A stretch of 64,000 nucleotides of DNA from CAXBCP01 sp963974055 (lineage in GTDB: Bacteria > Pseudomonadota > Alphaproteobacteria > MPNO01 > UBA830). The notes beneath the pieces were generated by a model. That model did not search any database. It saw only the letters and a list, made by a program, of their open reading frames with translations, and had not been told where the DNA came from. Where the stretch lies: NCBI GenBank assembly GCA_963974055.1, contig CAXBCP010000003.1, positions 124,001 through 188,000 on the forward strand, written 5' to 3'. Positions within the stretch are counted from its first letter, which is position 1; each line of letters starts with the position of its first letter. A program made the position numbers and the translations under genes. This document shows, piece by piece, positions 25,811-33,559 of the stretch.

Positions 25811-26590
25811 CTAGCGTCCCTTGAAGGTCGCCGCGCGGCCTTCGCGGTGGGCGGCTATTCCTTCGTCGACATCCTCCGACCATTCGAGGGCTTCACGAAG
25901 TTCGTCCGACAGCGCGCGCGCTTCCGCGAAGCCCGGGGCGCGGCGTTCGCGCAGGATGCGCTTGGCGCCGCGGGTCGCCAGCGGGCCATTGGCACCGATC
26001 GTCTCCGCCATGGTTCTGGCAGCATCCTTGACCGCCCCGCGCGGATGAATGGCCTGCACCAGCCCGTATCGGTCCATTTCCCGCGCGGATACTTCGCGTC
26101 CCGTGCAGATCATCTCGAGCGCGCGGGCATGCCCGACGACCATACCGAGACGGTGCGGCCCGCCGGCGCCGGGAAACCCGCCCCATTTCGCTTCCGGCAT
26201 GGTCAGGGTCGCATCGTCCGCCGCGATGCGGATATCGCAGGCCAGCGCCAATTCCACGGCGCCCGCCACGATCGAGCCGTTGATTGCGGCGATCGATATC
26301 TGGGGCAGAGCGGCCAGCGCATCGAAAACGCGGTTGGCCGCGAGAACGAACGCGATCACCGCGTCTTTCGTCATTGCCGCCCGTATATCGGGATTGAGGA
26401 GCCCGGCGGAAAATACATCGTTGCCCGCGCCGGTAACCACCACGGCATGGATGCTGTCATCTGCGGCGATGTCGTCGATAATGCGGCCGAGCAGGGCCAT
26501 CGCGTCCGGGGTCAGCCGGTTCAGGTCCTCCGGCCGGTTCAAAGTCACCGTTGCGACAGGCGGGGATTTTGAAACGATGATCTCGGTCAT
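25811..26590 (-). CDS. Enoyl-CoA hydratase/isomerase family protein
   Basis: A crotonase-fold enzyme of 259 aa. MTEIIVSK at the start is preceded by a strong GGGAGG ribosome site, so the long upstream extension is rejected. Crotonase landmarks are ATVTLNRPEDLNRL, the oxyanion-hole region AINGSIVAGAVELALACD, and PEAKWGGFPGAGG. The usual catalytic glutamates of enoyl-CoA hydratase are only partly recognisable, so it could be an isomerase, hydratase or thioesterase on a CoA ester. It converges on the cyclase gene 17 bases away. Confidence 0.87.
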   Translation of the reverse strand: MTEIIVSKSPPVATVTLNRPEDLNRLTPDAMALLGRIIDDIAADDSIHAVVVTGAGNDVFSAGLLNPDIRAAMTKDAVIAFVLAANRVFDALAALPQISIAAINGSIVAGAVELALACDIRIAADDATLTMPEAKWGGFPGAGGPHRLGMVVGHARALEMICTGREVSAREMDRYGLVQAIHPRGAVKDAARTMAETIGANGPLATRGAKRILRERRAPGFAEARALSDELREALEWSEDVDEGIAAHREGRAATFKGR

Positions 26591-26658
26591 GCTGTCCTCC
26601 CGTAATTTTTTGGGAAGGGTAGCATGTTGACCGCCTCGCGCCCGAGCCGGAATTCCGT

Positions 26659-26862
26659 CTAGCGCGACCGTGCGGCGCCACGTCCTGTGGCGGAGAAGCT
26701 TTTGGTATTGGCCTTCATGCCGGGGGTTTTGATCGATCCCGATCCGGGGTCGAACTGTCCGCGCTTGATGGTCTCTGTCGGGTGGTCCGTGGCGGTTTCG
26801 CGTTTTTTGCCTGCCTGGCCGGCTTTCGCCTTCGCCCGGGCGCGTGCTCTTGCTTTCGTCAT
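26659..26862 (-). CDS. Small basic protein, function unknown
   Basis: A 67-aa Lys/Arg-rich protein that starts MTKARARARAKAKAGQAGKK and ends GRGAARSR, with a middle block RGQFDPGSGSIKTPG. It has no hydrophobic segment. The AAGGCGA sequence before the ATG is a fair ribosome site. The block FDPGxGSIK gives me the impression of a conserved small alphaproteobacterial protein rather than random sequence; nucleic-acid binding is possible from the charge. It lies 68 bases upstream of the enoyl-CoA hydratase start, on the same strand. Confidence 0.55.
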   Translation of the reverse strand: MTKARARARAKAKAGQAGKKRETATDHPTETIKRGQFDPGSGSIKTPGMKANTKSFSATGRGAARSR

Positions 26863-27228
26863 AATCTGGTCGCCTTTCCGTTTCCGGCAGTGACCCGGAT
26901 GCCGATTTCGGTCCGATAGCGGTCAATACCGTCGCGGCCTAGTATAGGGCAGGGAATGAATTTGCCCTAACCGTCTTGGCGTCTGCCGTTCTGCGGGAGT
27001 TTCCGGGAAATGCATTCTTGAATATGGATGCCGGTCGAAGACGTTATCGACCCGGCTTAACCCCCGGCCGTTTCCGACCGCTACAAACAGGAGGCGCATT
27101 TTAGCATCAAAGGTGGAGCGGGATGAGATGTCCGGTCTGCAACCCGCGCATGACGGTCAGGCCCAGACGGACAGGAAGGTCCCTTCGGCGGAACCTTCCT
27201 GTTTCGTCAGCGCTGCCGGGAGCGGTCG
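26863..27228. other. 366-bp gene-free region with a strong hairpin
   Basis: No convincing gene. It holds the presumed promoter of the small basic protein (transcribed leftwards) and, near its right end, the hairpin at 27171-27202. A 40-codon frame on the + strand (27123-27246) runs through that hairpin and is not accepted as a gene. The rest shows no repeat or motif I can name. Confidence 0.5.
27171..27202 (-). terminator. Terminator-like hairpin after the fasciclin gene
   Basis: ACAGGAAGGTCCC and GGAACCTTCCTGT pair over 13 bp with one G-T wobble around a TTCGGC loop, 26 bases beyond the fasciclin stop. The UUCG-type loop is very stable. A U-tract is missing on the minus strand, so it may end transcription weakly or mainly protect the mRNA 3' end. 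Confidence 0.55.
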
Positions 27229-27714
27229 TTAGCTCTTCGGCATAATCACCGTGTCGATGACGTGTATAACGCCATTCGACGCTTTCACGTCGGCGGTAAC
27301 GACTTTGGCATCGTTTACCATCACGCCGTCGGTGGCGTTTACGTCGATCTTGCTGCCCTGAACGGTGCCGACCATCATTTTCTTGCCGGCAATATCGCCC
27401 GACATGACGGCGCCGGGTACGACATGGTAGGTCAGGATAGCGACAAGCTTGGACTTGTTCTCGGGTTTGAGAAGCATTTCGACAGTGCCTGCCGGAAGCT
27501 TGGCAAACGCGGCGTCGGTCGGGGCGAATACGGTGAACGGCCCCGCGCCTTTGAGCGTATCGGCGAGCCCCGCGGCCTTGACCGCAGCGACCAGCGTGTT
27601 GAAGGAACCGGCGCTTACGGCCGTGTCGACGATATCGGCAGCACGTGCACCGGCGGTTGTGGCGACCAGGGCGACGCCCACAGCCATTGCGCGAAGTGTA
27701 TTACGGAAGGTCAT
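27229..27714 (-). CDS. Secreted fasciclin-domain protein
   Basis: A 161-aa protein with a signal peptide (MTFRNTLRAMAVGVALVAT, cleavage near ARAAD) and one complete fasciclin (FAS1) domain. FAS1 blocks seen are FTVFAPTDAAFAKLP, LTYHVVPG and NGVIHVIDTVIMPK at the C terminus. Such proteins are exported and mediate adhesion or matrix contacts. The ATG at 27714, with GGAG before it, fixes the start; the much longer upstream frame overlaps the divergent ppa gene and is rejected. A stable hairpin follows. Confidence 0.93.
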   Translation of the reverse strand: MTFRNTLRAMAVGVALVATTAGARAADIVDTAVSAGSFNTLVAAVKAAGLADTLKGAGPFTVFAPTDAAFAKLPAGTVEMLLKPENKSKLVAILTYHVVPGAVMSGDIAGKKMMVGTVQGSKIDVNATDGVMVNDAKVVTADVKASNGVIHVIDTVIMPKS

Positions 27715-27963
27715 TATCGATCTCCATGTTAGGTCGGTTCGGGAACGGACCCGACATCCCTGTCCGGTCCGAGGTGGCGATTGGGTGGCACGTGATCGCA
27801 CACTCTGAACTTGACTACGGCGGCGCGGGCCGCCCGGATCACACTTGTGAATTTTATTTGTATTTTTGTCGTCGCGCCCGTATTTGCGCTTGTTTCCGTC
27901 GGCTTTATGCCTACCTCCCCGGGGGCAGGCTTGTGATCTCACCCCAACTACGGAACCGCCCTT
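27715..27963. promoter_or_regulatory. Divergent promoter region, fasciclin gene / ppa
   Basis: 249 bp with promoters for both flanking genes. A locally AT-rich stretch (about 27847-27875) is the best promoter candidate. I see no perfect operator palindrome. Confidence 0.4.
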
Positions 27964-28494
27964 ATGCGCATAGAAGCGATCGCCATCGGCGATTCCCCGC
28001 CCGACGACGTCAACGTCATTATTGAAGTGCCGGTCGGCGGTCAGCCGATCAAGTACGAGCTCGATAAGGACGCGGGCATTCTTGTTGTCGACCGGTTCCT
28101 GTATACGCCGATGTCCTATCCGGGAAATTATGGGTTTGTGCCCCATACCCTGTCGGAGGACGGCGACCCGATCGACGTGCTGGTATGCAATACGCGGCAG
28201 CTGATACCCGGCTGCGTCATCAATGTGCGGCCAATCGGGGCACTGATGATGGAAGACGATTCCGGGATGGACGAAAAGATCGTCGCGGTGCCGTCGCACC
28301 ACCTGACACGCCGTTATGACGGCATCCTCAACTACGCCGACCTGCCCGATATCACCCTGCAGCAGATCCAGCATTTTTTCGAGCATTACAAGGATCTCGA
28401 ACAGGGAAAATGGGTCAAGATCGGCGACTGGATGGATGCGGAAACAGCCCGCGGCCTGATCTCCGACGCCGTCGAGCGCGCCAAACCGGCCTAG
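27964..28494 (+). CDS. ppa: Inorganic pyrophosphatase
   Basis: Family I soluble pyrophosphatase, 176 aa, which hydrolyses PPi to two Pi and drives biosynthetic reactions. The signature EDGDPIDVLV gives the metal-binding Asp66, Asp68 and Asp71, and MSYPGNYGFVP precedes it. Length and motifs are typical, so the call is firm. It stands alone, convergent with the molybdenum hydroxylase operon. Confidence 0.97.
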   Translation: MRIEAIAIGDSPPDDVNVIIEVPVGGQPIKYELDKDAGILVVDRFLYTPMSYPGNYGFVPHTLSEDGDPIDVLVCNTRQLIPGCVINVRPIGALMMEDDSGMDEKIVAVPSHHLTRRYDGILNYADLPDITLQQIQHFFEHYKDLEQGKWVKIGDWMDAETARGLISDAVERAKPA

Positions 28495-28542
28495 CTCTCG
28501 GCGGTTCCGTACTCCCCTGTCTATAGGTCGGGTTCGACCGGT

Positions 28543-30936
28543 CTATATCCTGCCGAGCGCCGTCAGCACTTTTTTCGGGGTAAACGGCATGGACGTCAGT
28601 TTGGTATCGAACGGCGACAGGGCATCGTTGAGCGCATTCATCACCGCCGCCGGCGCGCCGCAAGTGCCGGCCTCGCCCGCACCCTTGGCCCCGAGGTCGG
28701 AATCCGCCGTCGGTGACACTGCGTGGCCGCAGACGATATCGGGCAGTTCAGCGGCCATCGGCACCAGGTAATCCGCCATATTGGCGTTCAGCATCTGGCC
28801 TTCGCTGTCATACAGGCATTCTTCCCATAGCGCGCCGCCGAGGCCCTGGACCACGCCGCCGCGGATCTGTTCGTCGACCAGCAGCGGGTTGATGACCGTG
28901 CCGCAATCCTCGACGCACCAGTGGTTCAGCAGCTTGATGAATCCTGTGTCGATATCGACTTCCAGGTAGGACGCCTGCGCGCCGTTGGTGAAGGCGAAGG
29001 GGAATTTGCGCGGGACGTAATGCCGGGTCGCGACCAGTTCGGCCTGGAACCCGTCGGGCAGGGTGTCCGGGCGGTAGTAGCAAATGCGGCCGATTTCATC
29101 GAGACCGATACGTTCGTTGCCGGTATCGGCATCGACGACGACACCGTTGCGGATATCCATCGTCGACGCGTCTTCCTGAAGCATGGCCGCCGCCGCATCG
29201 AGAATCTGCAGCCGCAACTGACGCCCCGCCTGGGCGACCGCTTCGCCGCCGATCCCGGCTGCGCGCGATCCCCATGTGCCGCCGCCATAGGGCGTGTGCT
29301 CGGTGTCGCCGGTGATGATTTTCAGCCTGTCCGGCGTAACGCCGACAGCCGTTGCGGCAACCTGCGAGATAACGGCTTCCATCCCCTGGCCCTGTTCGGT
29401 CGCCCCGGTGGACACATACACATTCCCCTTGGCGTCGAGCCGCAAGGTCGCACCGTCCTGCGCCGAAATCCGCGCCCCGCCGACACCGTAGAACATGGCC
29501 GACGGATTGGTGACCTCGATAAAGCTGGCGAAGCCGATCCCGCGATGGATGCCCTGTTCGCGTTTCGCGTCGCGGTCGGCTTTCAGCGCTTCGTAATCCA
29601 TCGCTTCCAGCATTTTCGACATGCATTCTTCGTGGGACAGGTTTTCGAACGGCATGCCCTGCGCCGACTTCTTCGGATACGAATCGTCGGCATGAAAGTT
29701 TTTCCGGCGGAATGCCACAGGATCCATGCCGATGGTGCGGGCGGCGGTATCGACCAGTCCTTCGGTGACCGCGCATTTGATCGGGTGGCCGACCGCGCGG
29801 TACTGGCACATCATCGCCTTGTTCTGGAAGACGACATTGGCTTCCGCCCGGTAATTGTCGAACAGGTAAGGGCCGCCGATCATGTTGACGACCTGGTTGG
29901 CCTCGATCGCGCTGGTGCGCGGATACATGGAATAGGGGCCGACCCCGGTAAGGTCGTCGATCTCGAAAGCGGTGATCGTTCCGTCCGCTTTGACCGCAAT
30001 CTTGCCCTTGACGCGGTGGTCGCGGGCATGAATGTCGCTGGTGAAGCTTTCCAGCCGGTCGGCAATGTATTTCACCGGCCGCTTGAGCATGATCGACAGT
30101 CCGACGGCGGTTACTTCGTCGGCATAGGTGTGCACCTTTATGCCGAAAGAGCCGCCGACATCCTTGGTGATGACCCGGACACGGTGTTCTTCGAGCCCGT
30201 AATGGGTGGCGAGGATGTTCTGGATCATGTGCGGGCACTGGTTGTTGTGCCACATGGTCAATTGTTCTTCCGAAGGTTCATAGTCGGCGACGAGGCCCCT
30301 TGTCTCGAGGCAGACGCCGGTATGGCGGCCGAACACGAAGGTTTCCTCGATTATGTGGTCGGCCTCGGCATAGGCGGCATCGACGTCGCCGAAATCCGCG
30401 TGGCGGCGCCAGGCCAGATTGTCGCCCAGTTCGTCGTGGATCACGGGCGTACCGGCGGAGAGAGCCGTTTCCGCATCGGCGGCAACGGGCAGGACGTCCC
30501 AGTCTATGTCCACCAGGGCGGCGGCGTCTTCGGCGCGGGCGCGGCTGTCCGCAACGACGGCGACGACGGCCTCCCCCTGCCAGCGGGCCGTGTCCAGCGG
30601 CAGCGGGTATTGTGGCGCCGATTTAAGACCTTCGAGGTGGGTGAGGACGCCGACCCAGGGCGTGCAGATTTCCGCCATGTCCCTGCCGGTCACGACCGCG
30701 AGGACGCCGGGCATGGCCTTGGCCGCCTCGATATTGATAGATTTCATGCGGGCATGGGCATAGGGCGAGCGCACGAAAGTCGCGTGCACCATCCGTTTCA
30801 TCTCGATATCGTCGACGAAGGTGCCTCTGCCCTCTGCGAGGCGGGGCGCATTGGGGCGGGGGACGGCGCGCCCGATATAGGAATTCGGCCGGTCGAGAAT
30901 CCAGCGGCCGGTATTCTCCGCGATCACGTCGGTCAT
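28543..30936 (-). CDS. Molybdenum hydroxylase large subunit (xanthine dehydrogenase/CoxL family)
   Basis: A 797-aa molybdopterin-binding subunit with the aldehyde oxidase/xanthine dehydrogenase a/b hammerhead domain at the N terminus (IGRAVPRPNAPRLAEGRGTF) and a Mo-cofactor domain containing GGSFGIK and GQGMEAVISQVAA. The proposed catalytic Glu is Glu755 in KGAGEAGTCG. The active-site loop reads QYRAVGH (residues 378-384), unlike form I CO dehydrogenase (AYxCSFR) and also unlike the form II AYRGAGR, so CO is unlikely to be the substrate. It is the last gene of the operon, and its ATG overlaps the Fe-S subunit stop (ATGA). Confidence 0.9.
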   Translation of the reverse strand: MTDVIAENTGRWILDRPNSYIGRAVPRPNAPRLAEGRGTFVDDIEMKRMVHATFVRSPYAHARMKSINIEAAKAMPGVLAVVTGRDMAEICTPWVGVLTHLEGLKSAPQYPLPLDTARWQGEAVVAVVADSRARAEDAAALVDIDWDVLPVAADAETALSAGTPVIHDELGDNLAWRRHADFGDVDAAYAEADHIIEETFVFGRHTGVCLETRGLVADYEPSEEQLTMWHNNQCPHMIQNILATHYGLEEHRVRVITKDVGGSFGIKVHTYADEVTAVGLSIMLKRPVKYIADRLESFTSDIHARDHRVKGKIAVKADGTITAFEIDDLTGVGPYSMYPRTSAIEANQVVNMIGGPYLFDNYRAEANVVFQNKAMMCQYRAVGHPIKCAVTEGLVDTAARTIGMDPVAFRRKNFHADDSYPKKSAQGMPFENLSHEECMSKMLEAMDYEALKADRDAKREQGIHRGIGFASFIEVTNPSAMFYGVGGARISAQDGATLRLDAKGNVYVSTGATEQGQGMEAVISQVAATAVGVTPDRLKIITGDTEHTPYGGGTWGSRAAGIGGEAVAQAGRQLRLQILDAAAAMLQEDASTMDIRNGVVVDADTGNERIGLDEIGRICYYRPDTLPDGFQAELVATRHYVPRKFPFAFTNGAQASYLEVDIDTGFIKLLNHWCVEDCGTVINPLLVDEQIRGGVVQGLGGALWEECLYDSEGQMLNANMADYLVPMAAELPDIVCGHAVSPTADSDLGAKGAGEAGTCGAPAAVMNALNDALSPFDTKLTSMPFTPKKVLTALGRI

Positions 30937-31415
30937 GACGACCCTCCCTTGGCGCGTGCTATTTCGACGGCATCGACAATCGCCTGGTAGCCGGTGCAGC
31001 GGCAGTAATTGCCGGAAATGTATTCGCGGATCTCGTCGCGGCCGGCATCCGGGAAGCGCTCCATCATCTCGGACAGGGTCAGCAGCATGCCGGGCGTGCA
31101 GAACCCGCATTGCAGGGCGTTGCGCTCGACGAACGCTTCCTGCAAATCCCTGATCTCGCCCGTCTCGCTGACGCCTTCGATGGTCCAGACTTCGGTCCCG
31201 TCGGCCTGAGCCGCGATCATCAGGCAGCCCCGTACGATGCGACCGTCGACGCGGACAGTGCAGGCGCCGCAAACCCCGTGTTCGCAGCCGACATGGCTGC
31301 CGGTGAGGCCGAGCTCGTAGCGCAGGAAGTCGACCAGGTTTGTGCGGGCTTCAACCCGCCGTGTCACGGCCTCGCCGTTGACGGTCAGGGAAATATCCAG
31401 TTGCCGATCCATCAT
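30933..31415 (-). CDS. Molybdenum hydroxylase 2Fe-2S subunit
   Basis: A 160-aa small subunit that carries two [2Fe-2S] clusters and passes electrons from the Mo site to FAD. The plant-type cluster ligands are in GCEHGVCGACTVRVDG; the second cluster ligands are in CGFCTPGM and CRCTGY. All cysteines are present. Two adjacent ATG codons (31415 and 31412) are possible starts. It overlaps the FAD subunit stop upstream (ATGA) and the large subunit start downstream (ATGA), giving the order FAD, Fe-S, Mo. Confidence 0.94.
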   Translation of the reverse strand: MMDRQLDISLTVNGEAVTRRVEARTNLVDFLRYELGLTGSHVGCEHGVCGACTVRVDGRIVRGCLMIAAQADGTEVWTIEGVSETGEIRDLQEAFVERNALQCGFCTPGMLLTLSEMMERFPDAGRDEIREYISGNYCRCTGYQAIVDAVEIARAKGGSS

Positions 31416-32284
31416 TGTTCTCCCGTGAGTGGCGCGGCGAGCGGAGCAAGGGTGCGCCTGACCAGCACCCCGGCCAGATGTTTGCGCATGGGACCGTCCG
31501 CATTCAGATCGTCCGGCGGGTCGAGTTCGTCTTTGAGCGATTCCGCCATTTGGTCTGCCAGGTCGTCCGACCAGGTCCGGTCGCGCAGCAGTGCTGCCGT
31601 CTTCTGGGCGGAAACAGGCCGGTCGCCGGCATTGAAGAAGACCAGCCGGGCGTCGCCGAAGGTGTCTCCGGAAATTTCCACATGCGCGGCAAGCCCGATA
31701 ATGGCGTAGTCGCCGTGGCGGCGCGCCAGTTCCATGAAACCCGACTTCCATCCAGAGGCGATTTTCGGCACCGAAATCCCGGTCAGAATTTCTTCCGGCC
31801 CGAGGGCGGTTTCATAAAGCCCCCTGAAAAAATCGGCGGCGGCAACATGGCGGGTGCCGTCCCGGCCGGCGATGTGCATGGTCGCCTGCAGCGCAATGGC
31901 GCAGGCGGGCAGTTCGGCGGCAGGGTCGGCGAAGGCGATCGAGCCGCCGATCGAGCCGCGGTTCCGGATCGCAGGATGGGCAATATGCGTCATCGCCAGG
32001 GCGATCAACGGTGCATGGGCCGCAACCAGGGGGGATGTTTCAATGTCCACATGGCGCGTCATCGCGCCGATGCGAAGTGTGTCGCCGGTGTCTTCGATCC
32101 CGGCGAGCCCCTGGATATGGTTGATGTCGATCAGAACGTCCGGTTCGGACAGACGCATGTTCAGCGTCGCCATCAGGCTCTGACCGCCAGCCAGAATTTT
32201 TGCCGCGTCGCCATGTTCCGTAAGCAGGCCGAACGCATCCTCCAGCGTTACGGCCCGTGCATATGCAAAAGGTGCCGGTTTCAT
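31412..32284 (-). CDS. Molybdenum hydroxylase FAD-binding subunit
   Basis: A 290-aa CoxM-type subunit with the two FAD motifs AGGQSLMATLN (near residue 33) and IRNRGSIGGSIAFADPAAE (near 106), plus the C-terminal CO dehydrogenase flavoprotein domain. It lacks the cysteine-rich insert seen in the second complex at 46.8 kb. It is the first gene of the operon, divergent from the TetR gene 92 bp away, so repression by that regulator is plausible. Confidence 0.92.
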   Translation of the reverse strand: MKPAPFAYARAVTLEDAFGLLTEHGDAAKILAGGQSLMATLNMRLSEPDVLIDINHIQGLAGIEDTGDTLRIGAMTRHVDIETSPLVAAHAPLIALAMTHIAHPAIRNRGSIGGSIAFADPAAELPACAIALQATMHIAGRDGTRHVAAADFFRGLYETALGPEEILTGISVPKIASGWKSGFMELARRHGDYAIIGLAAHVEISGDTFGDARLVFFNAGDRPVSAQKTAALLRDRTWSDDLADQMAESLKDELDPPDDLNADGPMRKHLAGVLVRRTLAPLAAPLTGEQ

Positions 32285-32311
32285 GGACTTTCCCCACCTT
32301 GTCGTTTTATG

Positions 32312-32340
32312 GTGCTGAGCACTTGATTAATTGCCAATCA
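32312..32340. promoter_or_regulatory. Operator candidates in the divergent hydroxylase/TetR promoter
   Basis: Two elements lie in this 92-bp region. GTGCTGAGCAC (32312-32322) is a perfect palindrome around one base. TTGATTAATTGCCAATCA (32323-32340) has TGATT/AATCA arms, and its complement contains GGCAATTAATCAA, which matches 11 of 14 bases of the core in the 33091-33112 palindrome. Autoregulation by the TetR protein is inferred. Confidence 0.5.
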
Positions 32341-32376
32341 TTCTGACCAGCGTCGTGCGAAGGTCAAGGAGCATGG

Positions 32377-33063
32377 ATGGCGGATACAGATATTCATATG
32401 GAAGCACCGGCAGATATTCCCGCCCGCCGCCGTCTGCCGCCGGCGGAACGCGAGCGCCAGATCGTCGATGGCGCGATCCGGTATTTTGCCGAGGTCGGCT
32501 TCGAGGGCCAGACCCGCGAACTCGCCCGCCGTCTCGGAATCACCCAGCCGCTGCTTTTCCGGTACTTTCCGACCAAGGACGACCTGATCGACCGGGTCTA
32601 TGAAGAAGTCTATCTCAGCCGCTGGACGGACGATTGGCCCGCAGGCCTGAAGGACCGGTCGCTGTCGATGGAAGAACGGCTGGTCGGGTATTACGAAGAT
32701 TATGCGGCGGCGGTCTTCAATTACGAATGGGTCCGTATCTTCATGTTTTCCGGCCTGAAGGGCGAACCCATTAACCGGCGCTACCTGCGAATCGTCCGCG
32801 ACCGGATCCTGTGCGTGATCTGCGAGGAACTGCGCCACGACCTCGGACTTCCCGATACAGACGCGGTGCCGGTAAGCAAGGACGAGATCGACCTGTTCTG
32901 GTCGTTGCAGGGATCGATCTTTTATGTCGGTGTCCGGGAATGGGCCTATCAGGAACCGCCGCCCGCCGACCTCGTGGTGTATATCCGCCGCACCGTGCGC
33001 ACGTTTCTGGGAGGCGTCGAGCCCGTTCTGCGGGATATTCTGCAATCGGCGAAGACGTCCTAA
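32377..33063 (+). CDS. TetR/AcrR family transcriptional regulator
   Basis: A 228-aa one-component regulator. The N-terminal HTH (residues about 20-70) reads RERQIVDGAIRYFAEVGFEGQTRELARRL in outline and continues into ITQPLLFRYFPTKDDLIDRVY, the typical TetR recognition helix. The C-terminal ligand-binding half is unassigned. The AAGGAG site six bases before fixes the ATG at 32377. It sits between the divergent molybdenum hydroxylase operon and the VOC/flavoprotein/AhpD operon, with palindromes on both sides, so it is probably their local regulator. Confidence 0.9.
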   Translation: MADTDIHMEAPADIPARRRLPPAERERQIVDGAIRYFAEVGFEGQTRELARRLGITQPLLFRYFPTKDDLIDRVYEEVYLSRWTDDWPAGLKDRSLSMEERLVGYYEDYAAAVFNYEWVRIFMFSGLKGEPINRRYLRIVRDRILCVICEELRHDLGLPDTDAVPVSKDEIDLFWSLQGSIFYVGVREWAYQEPPPADLVVYIRRTVRTFLGGVEPVLRDILQSAKTS

Positions 33064-33068
33064 GTTAA

Positions 33069-33112
33069 TTGACGCAACTGCCTGAATTTGCTATTTAGCA
33101 ATTGATAAATAG
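33069..33112 (+). promoter_or_regulatory. Promoter with overlapping 22-bp near-perfect palindrome
   Basis: TTGACG (33069-33074) and TATTTA (33092-33097) are 17 bp apart, a normal sigma-70 layout. The palindrome at 33091-33112 has arms CTATTTA and TAAATAG around the self-complementary centre CAATTG, with one mismatched pair (20 of 22 bases symmetric). It covers the -10 box and probable start of transcription, the usual repressor position. It lies just after the TetR gene and before the VOC gene. Confidence 0.65.
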
Positions 33113-33123
33113 GGAGAATTAAC

Positions 33124-33555
33124 ATGAGCCTCAATTCCCTCGATCACTGTTCCATCCGCACCGTTAAGCTCGACGAGACCCGCGATTTCTATGTCGACAT
33201 TCTCGGCATGCATGACGGCGACCGGCCGGATTTCCCTTTCCCCGGATCGTGGCTCTATGTCGACGGCGTGGCCGTGGTGCATCTCGTCGGCGTCGATCCG
33301 GACGATCCGTCCGGGCTTGAAAAATACCTCGGCGGCGCGACCGACGCCGCATCGCTGACCGGGTCCGGCGCTTTCGATCATATCGCTTTCCGGGCGAAAG
33401 AACCGGAGGTCCTGATTGCGCGTCTGAAAGACAAGGGATACCCGTTCCGCGAACGCCAGGTTCCCGACATGGATCTGTTCCAGGTCTTCGTCGAAGATCC
33501 GAACGGCATCACGGTCGAGCTCAATTACTGGGCCGAAGACCAAAAGGCGGCCTGA
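33124..33555 (+). CDS. VOC (glyoxalase/dioxygenase fold) protein
   Basis: A 143-aa single-module vicinal-oxygen-chelate protein. SLNSLDHCSIRTVKLDETRDFY begins the first beta-alpha-beta module in outline, and GAFDHIAFRAKE and FVEDPNGITVELNYW form the second. The metal ligands are probably His8, His near AVVHLVG or FDHIAF, and Glu in VELNYW. Such proteins act as lyases, isomerases, extradiol dioxygenases or binding proteins. It is the first gene of a three-gene operon with a flavoprotein and an AhpD-like protein. The ribosome site GGGAG is 9 bases before the ATG. Confidence 0.88.
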   Translation: MSLNSLDHCSIRTVKLDETRDFYVDILGMHDGDRPDFPFPGSWLYVDGVAVVHLVGVDPDDPSGLEKYLGGATDAASLTGSGAFDHIAFRAKEPEVLIARLKDKGYPFRERQVPDMDLFQVFVEDPNGITVELNYWAEDQKAA

Positions 33556-33559
33556 ACGG

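Noticed and set aside
26591..26926. N-terminal extension of the enoyl-CoA hydratase to 371 residues
   Set aside because: The crotonase fold starts at MTEIIVSK, with GGGAGG just upstream; the extension is low-complexity and overlaps the small basic protein gene.
27123..27246. A 40-codon frame starting MRCPVCNPRM with a GGTGGAG sequence before it
   Set aside because: It runs through the hairpin after the fasciclin gene and into that gene's 3' end on the opposite strand; the CxxC is a single weak hint and the rest is Arg/Ser-rich shadow sequence.
27715..28386. Extension of the fasciclin gene to 385 residues
   Set aside because: It would lie antisense to ppa, and the clear signal peptide begins at 27714.
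28543..30936. Aerobic CO dehydrogenase (coxL)
   Set aside because: The required AYxCSFR loop is absent (QYRAVGH instead), so a CO-oxidising role is not supported despite the CoxMSL-type gene set.
28921..30990. A 689-codon frame on the plus strand opposite the molybdenum hydroxylase large subunit
   Set aside because: Antisense to a well-supported gene, composition of a codon-bias shadow (rich in His, Asp, Gly, Arg), no motif.
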